From contig NZ_JAGGPP010000013.1 in the NCBI RefSeq assembly GCF_018613755.1, positions 248,001 through 312,000 of the forward strand: a DNA stretch of 64,000 nucleotides. Direction: 5' to 3'. Within the stretch, counting starts at the first letter, position 1. Each line of letters starts with the position of its first letter. Both the position numbers and the translations under genes were made by a program. Below, piece by piece: positions 9,250-17,753 of this stretch. The stretch comes from Arthrobacter sp. ISL-72 (GTDB lineage Bacteria > Actinomycetota > Actinomycetes > Actinomycetales > Micrococcaceae). The notes under the pieces are model-generated. The model had not been told where the DNA came from. It did no database searches and saw only the letters and a program-made list of their open reading frames with translations.

Positions 9250-10005
9250 TCACCCCTCGCATCCCACACCGTCATGGTTGCTGTCGAGACCGTAGATGTC
9301 CGATCCCACGACAGTGACCGGTCCGCGTACGTACGCGGGACCATTGCCGCTCCCTCCGGCGCAATCTACGTCTGATGCAATTGGTACACACGGCCCTGCA
9401 TAGTTTGGATCGCATCCGGACGGAGCCGCCGGGGCGGCAGGCTGCACGGGCACCTGGGCTTTGGCGGCTGCTGCGGCTGCAGCTGCCGCGGCGGCAGCCT
9501 GCTGCTGGCGCGCCGTCTCCGCGGCCGCAGCCTGTTGACGGGCTGTTTCCGCAGCGGCCTGCTCTTGGGCCGCCTTAGCTGCAGCTTCTTGCGCTGCCTT
9601 GTCGGCAGCTGCCTTCGCCGCCGCTGCCGCCCGCGCGTCCGTTACCCGTTTTGATTCTGACTGCTCCATCCACAGCAGCTTTCCAGCGTCGCTCTTCGTG
9701 CAGATGAAGACCTTCGGCGGGTACTTTTCGGTCGCGTTTTCCGTGACGCAGCCGGATGACGCTGGTGCAGTTGGAGTGGGTGTCGGCGTTGCACTCGGGG
9801 AAGCGGACTCGCTGGCCAGAGGCGTCGTGATTGAGGCTGCCGATTGACCTCCGCATGCCGTCAGTGAAGTGATCATGGCCACAGCTAGGGCCACACTAGC
9901 CACTCGCCCTTGAGAGGTCCTTGAACGCAGCGGTGGACGGTCCAAATTGGCAGTCCCATAATTGCTCGATTTTGGCGCTACATTGCGTCGAAAGTGTGTA
10001 TTCAT
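9250..10005 (-). CDS. excalibur-type lipoprotein with Ala-rich coiled coil
   Basis: Likely exported lipoprotein of 251 residues. It has a hydrophobic segment followed by the lipobox LTAC near residue 51, a Ser/Thr/Pro linker, a long Ala/Gln/Lys-rich coiled coil (about 120-190) and a C-terminal excalibur-like domain with paired Cys and the calcium-loop-like DSNHDGVGCEG. The family is common in actinobacterial and firmicute surface proteins; its role is unknown. The start at 10005 leaves an unusually long N-terminal region before the signal sequence, so a later start is possible. Upstream DNA (10006-10196) is AT-rich and probably holds the promoter. Confidence 0.75.
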   Translation of the reverse strand: MNTHFRRNVAPKSSNYGTANLDRPPLRSRTSQGRVASVALAVAMITSLTACGGQSAASITTPLASESASPSATPTPTPTAPASSGCVTENATEKYPPKVFICTKSDAGKLLWMEQSESKRVTDARAAAAAKAAADKAAQEAAAKAAQEQAAAETARQQAAAAETARQQQAAAAAAAAAAAAKAQVPVQPAAPAAPSGCDPNYAGPCVPIASDVDCAGGSGNGPAYVRGPVTVVGSDIYGLDSNHDGVGCEG

Positions 10006-10196
10006 TTATGCCCCCATAAATCAGGTTGAGAATTGCTTGCTGAGCGTAACACCTAATCTTGCATTAAATATGCAAACTGGGATTACAGAATTAGTCAAGG
10101 ACACAACTGTTTATGTTTCAAGCGAATGGGCCACACCGCTGCATAAAGGGACCTCGTTCGCGGGATCTTTCCACCACTAACACACAAATCCGGCTG

Positions 10197-10421
10197 TCAG
10201 CCCCCAATGATCGGGGACGGGTAGCTCGTGCCCTCCTTCACTTTCAAGCGGAGCACGCACTGAAGCACGTCATCGCCGGGTACATAGCCGTCGCGTTTGA
10301 GTGCGATCTCACTGTGCGGCTGACCTGCGAAGGCCAGCATCACTGACAGGACCATCGCGCCGAAGGCCGCTGCCACCCACACCTCAGTATGCTTCGTCCG
10401 GTGTCGCCCGTTGCCCGGCAC
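10197..10421 (-). CDS. small single-pass membrane protein, unknown
   Basis: From GTG at 10421 the frame encodes 74 residues with one membrane segment (VWVAAAFGAMVLSVMLAFA) and a hydrophilic C-terminus containing one Cys. No family is recognised and the ribosome site is weak. A longer frame starts at 10502. It lies alone between the lipoprotein gene and the IS110 element. Existence as a real gene is uncertain. Confidence 0.35.
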   Translation of the reverse strand: MPGNGRHRTKHTEVWVAAAFGAMVLSVMLAFAGQPHSEIALKRDGYVPGDDVLQCVLRLKVKEGTSYPSPIIGG

Positions 10422-10659
10422 ACTCTTATACGGGGGGCGAAATGCCCGGCATGGAGTTACTCGTCCGGAAACGGGGATTCTCCGGCCTTTTTGAAGAATC
10501 AACGGCGCAGCTGCACTACGAGGGTCACTTTGGTCAGCCGCATGAGGTCCGTAATCAATATGAGAGTAACGTTGCCGCCGGCTGCTGCACTCAAATCAAG
10601 CTCAACCAGAATGGGCGGTCCTTTGCAGCGCGGCCGGACTAGGGACCCCTCTATGTCTG

Positions 10660-11730
10660 TCAAACCGGGCTGGGTGTGGCGCCGGCTGTGTTTAGCGCTC
10701 GGTAGATCTGGCGGGCCAGATAGCGCTTAAGGCATCGGCGGATCTCCTTCGTAGTGCGGCCGTCAGCGCGCCGTTTCTCGACGTAGGCGCGGGTATCGGG
10801 ATCGTGGGTCATGCGGGTGATCGTTGCGATGTGCAGGGCACGGTTCAGGCGCCGATCGCCGCCTCGGTTGAGTCGATGGCGGACGGTGTTCCCAGAGGAA
10901 GCAGGTATGGGGCTTGTACCAGCGAGGGCGGCGAACGCGGCTTCGGAGCGGACTCGTCCAGGGTGGGACCAGGCGGTCAGGGCGATCGCCGCGGTCACGG
11001 GCCCGATACCGGTCTTCTCCAGCAGCACGGCCGCTCGACTTTGGCGGACGAGGTCTGTCATCGTGGCGGTGTTGGCCGCGATGTCGCCGTCGAGCTCGGC
11101 CACCCGTTTGGCCAGGCGGACCGCCTCATTGCGAGCGGTCGCGAGCCCGATCTCTTCGTCACGGATGCGCCAGCGGGAGACCTCGGCGATCTGCTTGGAA
11201 CTCAACCCTCTGCGGGCGTCGATTCCAAGGCCGACCACACGCACCAGCGCGATCAGCGCGTTAAGGGTTGCAGTGCGTTCGGCGGTCATATGGTCGCGGG
11301 CAGCAACCAGGACCCGCAGTGCGGCCCGCTCTCCATCGTCACGGCGGGGGTGGCGCAGTTCCGTGACGTCCAGGGGGAGGACTGCGGAGGCAATGCGGTG
11401 GGCGTCCAAAGGATCGGACTTGCCGATACCGCGGTTGGAGCGGGCGTTCATCCGCGCGGCCTCGACAACTTGGTAGCCACCATCTGTGACGGTGCGGGCC
11501 AGGCGAGCACCATAGCTGGCGGCGCCTTCGATGACCCACAGGGTGCCCAGGTCCCCGCCGGTGCGCCGGGCGGCCCAAGCGAGAGCGCGTGCCATTCCTG
11601 CGGGCGTGGCAGGGAACTGCTCTGCCGCCATCATCTCGCCTGTGGCAGCGGCGAGGACCGTCATGGCGTGGTTACGGGCATGGGTGTCGACTCCAACGAC
11701 GTATGGGTAAGCATGCGCGACGATGGTCAT
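10660..11730 (-). CDS. IS110-family transposase (DEDD recombinase)
   Basis: Full-length IS110-type transposase of 356 residues. The N-terminal RuvC-like DEDD domain shows VGVDTH near residue 13, WVIEGAASYG near 65 and KSDPLDAHRIA near 105. The C-terminal Tnp_20 domain has the GIGPVTAA helix-hairpin-helix and the Ser-containing GTSPIPASSGN. No stop or frameshift is seen, so it could be active. IS110 enzymes use a structured bridge RNA from the non-coding end of the element to choose donor and target sites; the 300 bp upstream of this gene fit that position. The exact element ends cannot be read because IS110 elements lack terminal inverted repeats. Confidence 0.93.
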   Translation of the reverse strand: MTIVAHAYPYVVGVDTHARNHAMTVLAAATGEMMAAEQFPATPAGMARALAWAARRTGGDLGTLWVIEGAASYGARLARTVTDGGYQVVEAARMNARSNRGIGKSDPLDAHRIASAVLPLDVTELRHPRRDDGERAALRVLVAARDHMTAERTATLNALIALVRVVGLGIDARRGLSSKQIAEVSRWRIRDEEIGLATARNEAVRLAKRVAELDGDIAANTATMTDLVRQSRAAVLLEKTGIGPVTAAIALTAWSHPGRVRSEAAFAALAGTSPIPASSGNTVRHRLNRGGDRRLNRALHIATITRMTHDPDTRAYVEKRRADGRTTKEIRRCLKRYLARQIYRALNTAGATPSPV

Positions 11731-12030
11731 TGTTAGCGGATTCCTTCCTGAGAGAGGACAACGGTCCGGCCGCTACGGGCCGGCGCCGACCTGGGAGGAA
11801 GTCACTTCGGGGCAGCACTGTGATGAGCCACGATCCCAGCGGGATCGGGCAACCTTCTGATCAAGTCACCGAGGTGGGCCGGATCGGCGCCAGCCACCCC
11901 GCCCTGGACGGACAAGTCCCTAGCAGAGCACCCCGAAGGGGCAGAGCGTGTCTTGAGTCACGAACAGGGCCGGGCGACCAGCATCAACCCTGCCAGCCAG
12001 TCCCAGACCAGCCACTTCTAAGACTCACAG
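11731..12030 (-). ncRNA. candidate IS110 bridge-RNA region
   Basis: About 300 bp upstream of the IS110 transposase start lack a convincing gene and contain several GC-rich short inverted segments, for example CGATCCCAGCGGGATCG near 11831 and GGTCCGGCCGCTACGGGCC near 11763. In IS110-group elements the bridge RNA is encoded in the end 5' of the transposase. Position and length support this; folding was not computed. Confidence 0.3.
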
Positions 12031-12074
12031 CGTGTCTGCTAAATATTCGGCTTCCGATGTTTGAGGCTGGATGG

Positions 12075-12491
12075 ATGGTTCGTTCGAATGTGGTTTCAGA
12101 TAAGTTATGGACGGTGATTGAGCCTGTAGTCGCGACGGCAGGGGGTTGACGGGGGCGGCCCTGGAATGATCACCGTTTGACGCTGGAGGGCATTTGCTGG
12201 CGCTTTCGCACCGGGTCGCCGTGGCGTGATCTGCCGGTTGAGTTCGGTGCCTGGCAGTCGGTATGGGAACGCCACCGACGCTGGTCAGCCGACGGGTCCT
12301 ATGAGCGGATGTTCGCGGCGGCCAAGGCCGCAACCGGGGCCCAGGACACGGAGCTGGAGTCACTGCTCTCCATTGATTCGACCAGTGTTCGGGCCCATCA
12401 GCATGCAGCCGGAGCGCCCAAGCTGAAGGTCGATCCGGACCACACAGGGGGCTATGTCGAGTTACAAGTTTCTGCCCAAGGAGCCGGCTGA
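12075..12491 (+). pseudogene. IS5-family transposase orfA with in-frame TGA
   Basis: N-terminal DUF4096-type part of the IS5 transposase. The frame starts at ATG 12075, is cut by TGA at 12147-12149, and continues in the same frame with RGRPWNDHRLTLEG to 12491. Homologues normally have a residue such as Arg at the stop, so a CGA-to-TGA transition is the simplest explanation. The first catalytic Asp lies in LLSIDSTSVRAH. A short frame from 12177 could still be made. Confidence 0.75.
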
Positions 12492-12963
12492 CCACGCGAT
12501 CGGACGCTCCAGAGGCGGGCTGACAACGAAAATCCACGCTCTCACCGACCGGGCGTGCGCGCCGGTCACGATGCTGCTGACTCCCGGCCAGGCCGGTGAT
12601 AATCCGCAACTGTTGCCGCTGCTTGACGCCCATAAGATCCAGGACGTCAAGCAGTTCCGACTGCTGGCCGATAAGGCCTATTCCCACCCCTCGACGCGCA
12701 GCGAGTTGCGCACCCGCCGGATCAGGCACACCATCCCGGAGCGCTCAGATCAGATCGAACGACGGAAAGCCAAAGGATCGGCCGGCGGCAGGCCACCGGC
12801 CTTCGACCCGGCAACTTACAAGGAACGCAACACCGTTAAACGCGGCTTCAACCGCCTCAAACACTGGCGCGGAATCGCAACCCGCTACGACAAGTACGCC
12901 ACCACATTCCTCGGCGGCGTGCTACTCGCCGCGATAGTCACATTCCACCGCGTACACAATTAG
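12454..12963 (+). CDS. IS5-family transposase orfB (DDE catalytic part)
   Basis: Encodes 169 residues that continue the orfA product in the +1 frame: RSRGGLTTKIHAL, the second catalytic Asp in LLADKAYSH, and the catalytic Glu region KERNTVKRGFNRLKHW. It overlaps orfA by 38 bases, as in IS5 elements that make one transposase by frameshifting. Because orfA carries a nonsense codon, an active fusion enzyme is unlikely from this copy. Confidence 0.8.
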   Translation: MSSYKFLPKEPADHAIGRSRGGLTTKIHALTDRACAPVTMLLTPGQAGDNPQLLPLLDAHKIQDVKQFRLLADKAYSHPSTRSELRTRRIRHTIPERSDQIERRKAKGSAGGRPPAFDPATYKERNTVKRGFNRLKHWRGIATRYDKYATTFLGGVLLAAIVTFHRVHN

Positions 12964-12971
12964 CAGACACG

Positions 12972-13307
12972 GCCTAGCCACAGCAGCCACAATCAATGAT
13001 TAACACGCCGAACGTGATGCCAAAAGGACCGGACCCGAAGAACACGCCGCACAATAAGCACGGCCAACCAAGAATTCCGGGTCGTAGAGACGCCGTACCA
13101 GCGTGAAGGCCCACATCTCATATGTCATCCGCTGGAAACGCGTGCCGCGGTCGCAACTTACAGCTGCAGCCCACCCAGACCATCCACGCCGGGGAGGCGC
13201 GTTGCAGCACTGCGCTCCCTGTCGAATCGCTCAGTGCGGCCATCCGGCCTCACGGGCACGCCCGCGCTTATCGCGCCGACAACGCGAAGAACCCTGGCGG
13301 CCGTGGG
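12972..13307. other. non-coding stretch after the IS5 element
   Basis: About 336 bp between the IS5 element and the PH-like gene. Open frames here lack recognisable protein features. It may be debris from insertion. No RNA gene or strong hairpin was noticed. Confidence 0.4.
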
Positions 13308-13682
13308 TCAGTGCTGAGTGCCAAGCACCGAATGAGCGATCAGCATATCCAGACGCCGCACGTCCGCCTTCTTGCCCACCTTAATTTTGATGTGGCCAGC
13401 CCGCGTCCATAGCTCGAGCTCAGCGTCCATGTCGAATGTTCCGGCATTCTCCGAGGACCACATGTTGATCGCAGAGTAGGGGAGCGAATACACCTCCACC
13501 TTCTTGCCAGTCATTCCCTGGGCGTCGCGGACGATCAATCGCTTGGTCGTAAAAATGGCACTGTCGCGAAATGTCTTATAGGCGGCCACCGGCTGCTCAC
13601 CCGGGACCATTAGTTCAACGACATCGTTGGGAATCGGACATTCGGCGACGAACATCCATGTGGTCACTGCTGCTGCCTCCAC
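13308..13682 (-). CDS. PH-like domain protein, last gene of the AAA/radical-SAM operon
   Basis: Small cytoplasmic protein of 124 residues that resembles the bacterial PH-domain family (a beta-rich fold with AIFTTKRLIVRDAQG and KVEVYSLPYSAINMWSSENAG). The start is GTG at 13682, six bases after AAAGGAG; a longer open frame reaching 13856 overlaps the radical-SAM gene and is rejected. It lies 52 bp after that gene and ends the minus-strand operon. The role is unknown; such domains often bind lipids or proteins. Confidence 0.75.
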   Translation of the reverse strand: MEAAAVTTWMFVAECPIPNDVVELMVPGEQPVAAYKTFRDSAIFTTKRLIVRDAQGMTGKKVEVYSLPYSAINMWSSENAGTFDMDAELELWTRAGHIKIKVGKKADVRRLDMLIAHSVLGTQH

Positions 13683-13734
13683 GGCTGCTCCTTTGATTGG
13701 TGTGGGCTCGGTGTGGGTGATGGGCGGGACCGGA

Positions 13735-14358
13735 TCAAGCCTGCCTCCCGCGAACCGCCCTACTGGTTTCCGTTGTCTGCAGAAGGTCCTCGAGGCCGTC
13801 TGTGTCCAGGAAGCCGGCGACGTCGATGGAGCCATTGGGACGCACCCGAACATCAACCCGGTTAGTTACGACCTCGGGATTGTACGCTTTGTATCGTTCG
13901 CTGAGGTGGATGAAGCGTTGGTTGCCGGAGCCCACCAGGGCGCGGTGGGTCTCCGGGTTTCGGGCCTGATAGGGACCGTCCACGAGCAGATCGGTCGCTG
14001 CGAGGAAGGCCTTTGTGACATCGTCCCTGCCCAGCAGGGATTCGTACTCGTAGCCGGAGAACGCGATGACTCCCAGGCCCCGCTCTTGGGCCGCCCTTGC
14101 CAAGGCGGCACCGCTGGCAGGCTGGTCAAACGGCTCCCCGCCGATAAGCGTCAGCCCTTCAACTCCCGCAGCGACGGCCTGATCGACAATTTCTGCGATG
14201 GGCGTCCGGGCGCCGCCGCGGGGACTGAACAGGTGCGGGTTGATGCAGCCCTTGCACTGGATACTGCAGCCCTGAAACCAGACCACGGTCCGCAGACCCG
14301 GACCTTCGGCGGTGGTGCCGTGCAGAACACGCGCGACCTGAAGGTGCCCGTCGGTCAA
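13735..14358 (-). CDS. NrdG-like radical-SAM/4Fe-4S single-cluster protein
   Basis: Protein of 207 residues with the radical-SAM cluster motif CxxxCxxC (C31, C35, C38 in FQGCSIQCKGC), the GGEPF motif that contacts SAM near residue 77, and a shortened radical-SAM fold like the activase NrdG. No anaerobic ribonucleotide reductase gene is nearby, so NrdG function is not supported. Its start overlaps the stop of the preceding gene by four bases (ATGA), which ties it to the AAA ATPase operon. It may activate or modify another product of this operon; that is inference. Confidence 0.85.
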   Translation of the reverse strand: MTDGHLQVARVLHGTTAEGPGLRTVVWFQGCSIQCKGCINPHLFSPRGGARTPIAEIVDQAVAAGVEGLTLIGGEPFDQPASGAALARAAQERGLGVIAFSGYEYESLLGRDDVTKAFLAATDLLVDGPYQARNPETHRALVGSGNQRFIHLSERYKAYNPEVVTNRVDVRVRPNGSIDVAGFLDTDGLEDLLQTTETSRAVRGRQA

Positions 14359-15116
14359 AGGTCGAGCCGGCGGGCTGACTGGGTCCCGCTGTTCATCGGC
14401 GCCGTCACCGGTGAGGGGGCCGGCGCGCTGTGCTGCGAGGCACCGAAGGTGAGCTTTGAACGGTGGGGGATGAGCACGTGCGGCGGCACCTGGGCCTTTG
14501 ACATGAGCTGCTCGAAGGAAGTAAACGAGCCCACGCGCTGCCGCGCGTCAATGATGCGGTTGGCGGTTGACTGGTCCACGCCTAACGCGGTGACGAGGTC
14601 ACCGGCGGTTGCTGTATTCACGTCGAGGGCCTCGTTGGGTGAAGCCTGCGGAGCGACGGACGGCGCCGGTGAGGCGAAGGCTCCGGCCGCCGCGTTGGGG
14701 TCATATCCGCGGGCCGGGGATGGGTTCCCTGCCGGCTGCGATACACCGGCTTGGGCGTACCATTTGACGTCGCTGGTGTGGGCCTTCCAGATCAGCCACT
14801 TCTTATTGGTAACAAAGGACGCCACTAGTCCGCCGACAAAGCTCGTGAACCAGATCCATCCCCAGATGGTGCTCGCCACAGAGGTTTTGGGAGCTTCTTT
14901 GGTGCCGCCGTCGAATGTGCCCGTTGCCACCATGAGGCCGACTCCGAGCACCAGAAATCCGATGCCTAGTTTGATCCACAGCTTGTTCTTGGCCTTTATT
15001 CCGCGAATGAGCAAGCCGACGCCGGTCAACAAGCCGAAGGAAAGGATGCTCCAGAGGAGCCCGGCGCTGTTTCGGAGACGCCACGTGCGTGAACAGAGTT
15101 TTTCTTCCGGAGTCAT
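14355..15116 (-). CDS. membrane protein with helix-hairpin-helix domain
   Basis: Protein of 253 residues with about three membrane segments (15-40, 45-65 and 82-102), then a Pro/Ala-rich linker and a ComEA-like helix-hairpin-helix (LDVNTATAGDLVTALGV ... GSFTSFEQLM, about 165-210). The C-terminal tail is low complexity. HhH domains bind DNA non-specifically or act in protein contacts. It overlaps both neighbours by four bases (ATGA at each end), so it is an integral part of the operon. The combination suggests a membrane-tethered component. Confidence 0.75.
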   Translation of the reverse strand: MTPEEKLCSRTWRLRNSAGLLWSILSFGLLTGVGLLIRGIKAKNKLWIKLGIGFLVLGVGLMVATGTFDGGTKEAPKTSVASTIWGWIWFTSFVGGLVASFVTNKKWLIWKAHTSDVKWYAQAGVSQPAGNPSPARGYDPNAAAGAFASPAPSVAPQASPNEALDVNTATAGDLVTALGVDQSTANRIIDARQRVGSFTSFEQLMSKAQVPPHVLIPHRSKLTFGASQHSAPAPSPVTAPMNSGTQSARRLDL

Positions 15117-15337
15117 CGTTCGCTGTCCGCCTCGTAATGTAGGTGTTGGGTAGCAACCTCTTGGTTGACTGTCTGGTAGTAGGCCGGGGTCAACCGGGAA
15201 TCGGAGATCACCGCGTCCGGCAATAAGGCCTGGATCGCGGCGAGGTCATCCGTGCAGCCCGGTCCCGGGCCGTGGGTCTCGGCGGTTATGGATCCGGATG
15301 CCGAAACGGTGATGGTAAAAGTCTTCTTCTGCATCAC
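15113..15337 (-). CDS. DUF2997-like small protein
   Basis: A 74-residue protein with the DUF2997 pattern: a short beta strand (FTITVSASGSITAE), a Gly-rich turn with GPGC, then a helix. DUF2997 proteins commonly occur next to Ycf46-like AAA ATPases and DUF1257 proteins, as here. It overlaps the genes on both sides by four bases. The biochemical role is not known. Confidence 0.7.
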   Translation of the reverse strand: MMQKKTFTITVSASGSITAETHGPGPGCTDDLAAIQALLPDAVISDSRLTPAYYQTVNQEVATQHLHYEADSER

Positions 15338-15762
15338 GTCGCCTGTTCGAAAACGAGTTGAACTTCGCCGTTGGCTGCTGTCTGTGAGACGAGGACCATG
15401 CCCATGTCCGCGGCGCGGGCATGCAGCGAGTCCACGGTTCGCTGTTGGAGCAGTGCACCGACGCTCATGTCCAGGGAGGCGAGCATGTTCCCGGTGACCT
15501 CGTCCGCGGCGTTATCGACCCGGCCCAGAAAGACCTCGCCGATCCGTTGGAAGGTGATCCTTCCATAGGGGCTTTTGCCGGTAATGCGTTCCTCGGCGAC
15601 GCTCAAGTGGGTTGCACCCATGACAAGGAGCGCGTCCTGCAGGAGCTGGGCGTCCTTAATGCGGGTCGTCTTGCACTTTTCGCATAAGTCGGTGCTACGG
15701 GCCTCGCGGATGGCGGCAACGGCGGCGATCCCCACGGGGATCAGAAGCAGCTCGAGACTCAT
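15334..15762 (-). CDS. DUF1257 (Ycf35)-like protein
   Basis: A 142-residue protein with a short hydrophobic N-terminus, a CEKCK pair of Cys, the segment TTRIKDAQLLQDAL, a helix with QQRTVDSLHARAADMGM and a final strand NGEVQLVFE. This pattern fits divergent DUF1257/Ycf35 proteins, which pair with DUF2997 and Ycf46. The start is ATG 15762, shortly after a GGGGAA ribosome site at the end of the AAA gene; a longer frame overlaps that gene. The assignment rests on pattern and context and is moderately sure. Confidence 0.6.
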   Translation of the reverse strand: MSLELLLIPVGIAAVAAIREARSTDLCEKCKTTRIKDAQLLQDALLVMGATHLSVAEERITGKSPYGRITFQRIGEVFLGRVDNAADEVTGNMLASLDMSVGALLQQRTVDSLHARAADMGMVLVSQTAANGEVQLVFEQAT

Positions 15763-15766
15763 GGGG

Positions 15767-17404
15767 CTATTCCCCGAAATCGATCTGCCGGCCACCGCGC
15801 CAGGAGTTGACGTCGGCTGTGGCGGCGGTGCCGCTGGTCGAGTAGTCCTCCCGTGCGCTGGTCGATGTTGCCGCCACGGCACGTTTGGACGCCCATTCAC
15901 GAACTGCGTTGATCTGTTCGGCCTGGGTGATAGAGAGCGGGACCGTGTTGGAGATCGCCCTGCTCAGGTCCTTTTCATTGAGTCTGCGACGTTCGGAGAA
16001 AGCCTCGAAGCATGCACTGACCGCAGCTTCGGCGATTTCTGCGCCGGAGAATCCTTCGGTCTGCTCGGCCAGGAAACCCAGCGAACTGGCGGTGATCTCG
16101 AAATCGCCAGAGGCAGCCGAAGACGCAGTGAGCCTTTTTTCGAGCTGGATGCGCCAGATGTGAAGCCGTTCTTCCTTCGTCGGGAGGTCGACAAAGAAGA
16201 TCTCATCAAAGCGGCCCTTGCGGAGGAACTCCGGCGGGAGTGAATCAATCTTGTTGGCCGTGGCAATGACGAATACCGGATTCTTCTTTTCCTGCATCCA
16301 CGTCAGGAAGGTCCCGAAGACCCGTTGGCTGGTGCCGGAGTCTCCGCTGCCGCTCGACCCGAAGCCCTTTTCAATTTCGTCGATCCACAGGATCGAAGGG
16401 GACACGGCCTCAGCCAGCTTTAGGGCACCCCTCATGTTTTGCTCGCTGGAGCCCACCAGGCCGGAGAAGACACGGCCAACGTCAAGCCGAAGTAGGGGCA
16501 GTCCCCAGAGCGTAGCCATGCAGGTGGCCGTCAGGCTTTTTCCGCAGCCGGGGATACCTGTGATGAGGACGCCCTTCGGTGCGGGGATGGACCAGCGTTG
16601 CGCCTCCGGCAGCCAAGAACCGTTGCGCTTCTTCAACCACTTCTTCAGGTTTTCCAAGCCCCCAACATCATTCATCGTTCCTTCGGCGGAGATGAATTCC
16701 AGTAGCCCGGACTTTCTGATGGTTTGGCGCTTTTCGTCAAGGACCAGGGCGATGTCCGACGCGTCAAGCCGGCGATCTGAGGCAATGGCGCGGGCGAAGG
16801 CATTCTCGGCCTCGCCGAGGGTCAGGCCCTGAGCAGCTTGGATGAGTCTCTGGTGGTCATCCGGGCTGAGATCCACAACGATCGACGCGGCGTTCGCGGT
16901 GACGATCTCGTCCAGGGCGCCCTCGATTTCGCCAGCCGTCGGCAGTGGAAGGTCGACGACGGTGACTTCCTTCTCCAGATCGGCCGGCAGCGTCAAACCG
17001 GGGGAGACGATAATGAGGGTATGGGGCACATCTCCGGTCCGGAACGCCGCGGCAGCGTCCTGGACCGCGCGGACCATCGCCGGCTCGGCCGGCCGGCCCT
17101 GCGCCCCAAGGAAGTGGTGAAGGTCGAAGAACACGAAAATAGTGGGCTCCGGGGCCTTGATCGCCTCTGCCAGGGCAGCGTCAGGGGCCGTAGGCTTTCC
17201 GGACTGGCCCGGGGCGTGCAGGCCTTTGGAGACGGTGTACATGACGACGCGGCGGGACCGCCGAAGGTCCGGACTCGTCGCTACAGCTTCCGCCGCGGCG
17301 ATCACACGGTTGCCCTCGTGGGTCTCCACCAGCAGGATCGGGTGCCGCGCCCGGATGAGCTCGACCAGAGTCTCGCCGAAGACTAACGGCGTCCTTGCAT
17401 TCAC
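15767..17404 (-). CDS. Ycf46-like AAA+ ATPase
   Basis: AAA+ ATPase of 545 residues and the first gene of the six-gene minus-strand operon. The N-terminal half (about 1-255) matches the Ycf46-type domain ([24 protein letters not shown]). The AAA core follows: Walker A GIPGCGKS near 293, Walker [12 protein letters not shown] near 350, sensor-1 VIATANK and an arginine finger region [12 protein letters not shown]. Ycf46-type ATPases are widespread in bacteria and plastids and their substrate is not established. It probably supplies the energy for the operon's function. Confidence 0.9.
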   Translation of the reverse strand: MNARTPLVFGETLVELIRARHPILLVETHEGNRVIAAAEAVATSPDLRRSRRVVMYTVSKGLHAPGQSGKPTAPDAALAEAIKAPEPTIFVFFDLHHFLGAQGRPAEPAMVRAVQDAAAAFRTGDVPHTLIIVSPGLTLPADLEKEVTVVDLPLPTAGEIEGALDEIVTANAASIVVDLSPDDHQRLIQAAQGLTLGEAENAFARAIASDRRLDASDIALVLDEKRQTIRKSGLLEFISAEGTMNDVGGLENLKKWLKKRNGSWLPEAQRWSIPAPKGVLITGIPGCGKSLTATCMATLWGLPLLRLDVGRVFSGLVGSSEQNMRGALKLAEAVSPSILWIDEIEKGFGSSGSGDSGTSQRVFGTFLTWMQEKKNPVFVIATANKIDSLPPEFLRKGRFDEIFFVDLPTKEERLHIWRIQLEKRLTASSAASGDFEITASSLGFLAEQTEGFSGAEIAEAAVSACFEAFSERRRLNEKDLSRAISNTVPLSITQAEQINAVREWASKRAVAATSTSAREDYSTSGTAATADVNSWRGGRQIDFGE

Positions 17405-17687
17405 TTTTGCCCCCAGAGTTCGTGTGTCGCAACTTGGGGAAGCTTATCCCAGCATCAGGGCGTTTGAAGTGCACAGAGGGACAACAATGTACGGCTGTTA
17501 CTTCCTTTGGCTCCGAGGCAACCCAGGAGGTCCAAGCACTCCAGGGTTTCGGCAGGCTCAGCCGCAGACAAACCACGGCACACCGTACTGGATCTCGCAC
17601 GACGCCTTCGTCGAATAAGTCGCACCCGGCGTGGTCCCTTCGACCAGCACCCGGAAGTCCGCCATAAGCGCGTCTTTGGTTATGCAC
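17405..17687. other. intergenic region upstream of the AAA operon
   Basis: This holds the expected promoter of the minus-strand AAA operon. It also contains one degenerate copy of the GTTGAGC-type dispersed repeat at 17544-17562 (GGGTTTCGGCAGGCTCAGC). No gene is supported. Confidence 0.4.
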
Positions 17688-17753
17688 GGGTGTCGACAGG
17701 CTCAACTACCAGGGTGTCGACAAGCTCAACCGACGGGTTTCGACTAGCTCAAC
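17688..17753. repeat. three tandem copies of a 19-bp GTTGAGC-type repeat
   Basis: Copies at 17688-17706, 17712-17730 and 17735-17753 follow the pattern GGGT(G/T)TCGAC(A/T)(A/G)GCTCAAC with a 23-24 bp period. Related single copies occur at 17544 and 59135. The complementary reading, GTTGAGC(C/T)(T/A)GTCGA, forms the C-terminal extension of the decayed DeoR gene. Confidence 0.7.

Larger units (their letters stand above)
12031..12971 (+). mobile_element. IS5-family element (IS427-like group), 941 bp
   Basis: Bounded by 12-bp inverted repeats CGTGTCTGCTAA at 12031-12042 and its complement at 12960-12971. It holds a two-frame transposase typical of the small IS5 group (DUF4096 part then DDE part). 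The stop codon of the second frame lies within the right repeat. No clear target-site duplication is visible. It sits directly beside the IS110 upstream region. Confidence 0.85.

Noticed and set aside
11589..12074. Plus-strand frame running from the IS110 gene into the IS5 orfA
   Set aside because: It is antisense to the IS110 transposase and crosses the IS5 left inverted repeat; the IS5 gene starts at 12075.
13103..13412. Short plus-strand frames between the IS5 element and the PH-like gene
   Set aside because: Low-complexity composition, no ribosome site and overlap with the minus-strand gene.
13627..15153. Plus-strand open frame of about 500 codons across the radical-SAM and HhH genes
   Set aside because: The minus strand holds two coupled genes with clear motifs; the plus frame has no recognisable feature.
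17688..17753. CRISPR-like array from three 19-bp repeats
   Set aside because: The repeat is too short, the spacers are only 4-6 bp, and related single copies are dispersed.
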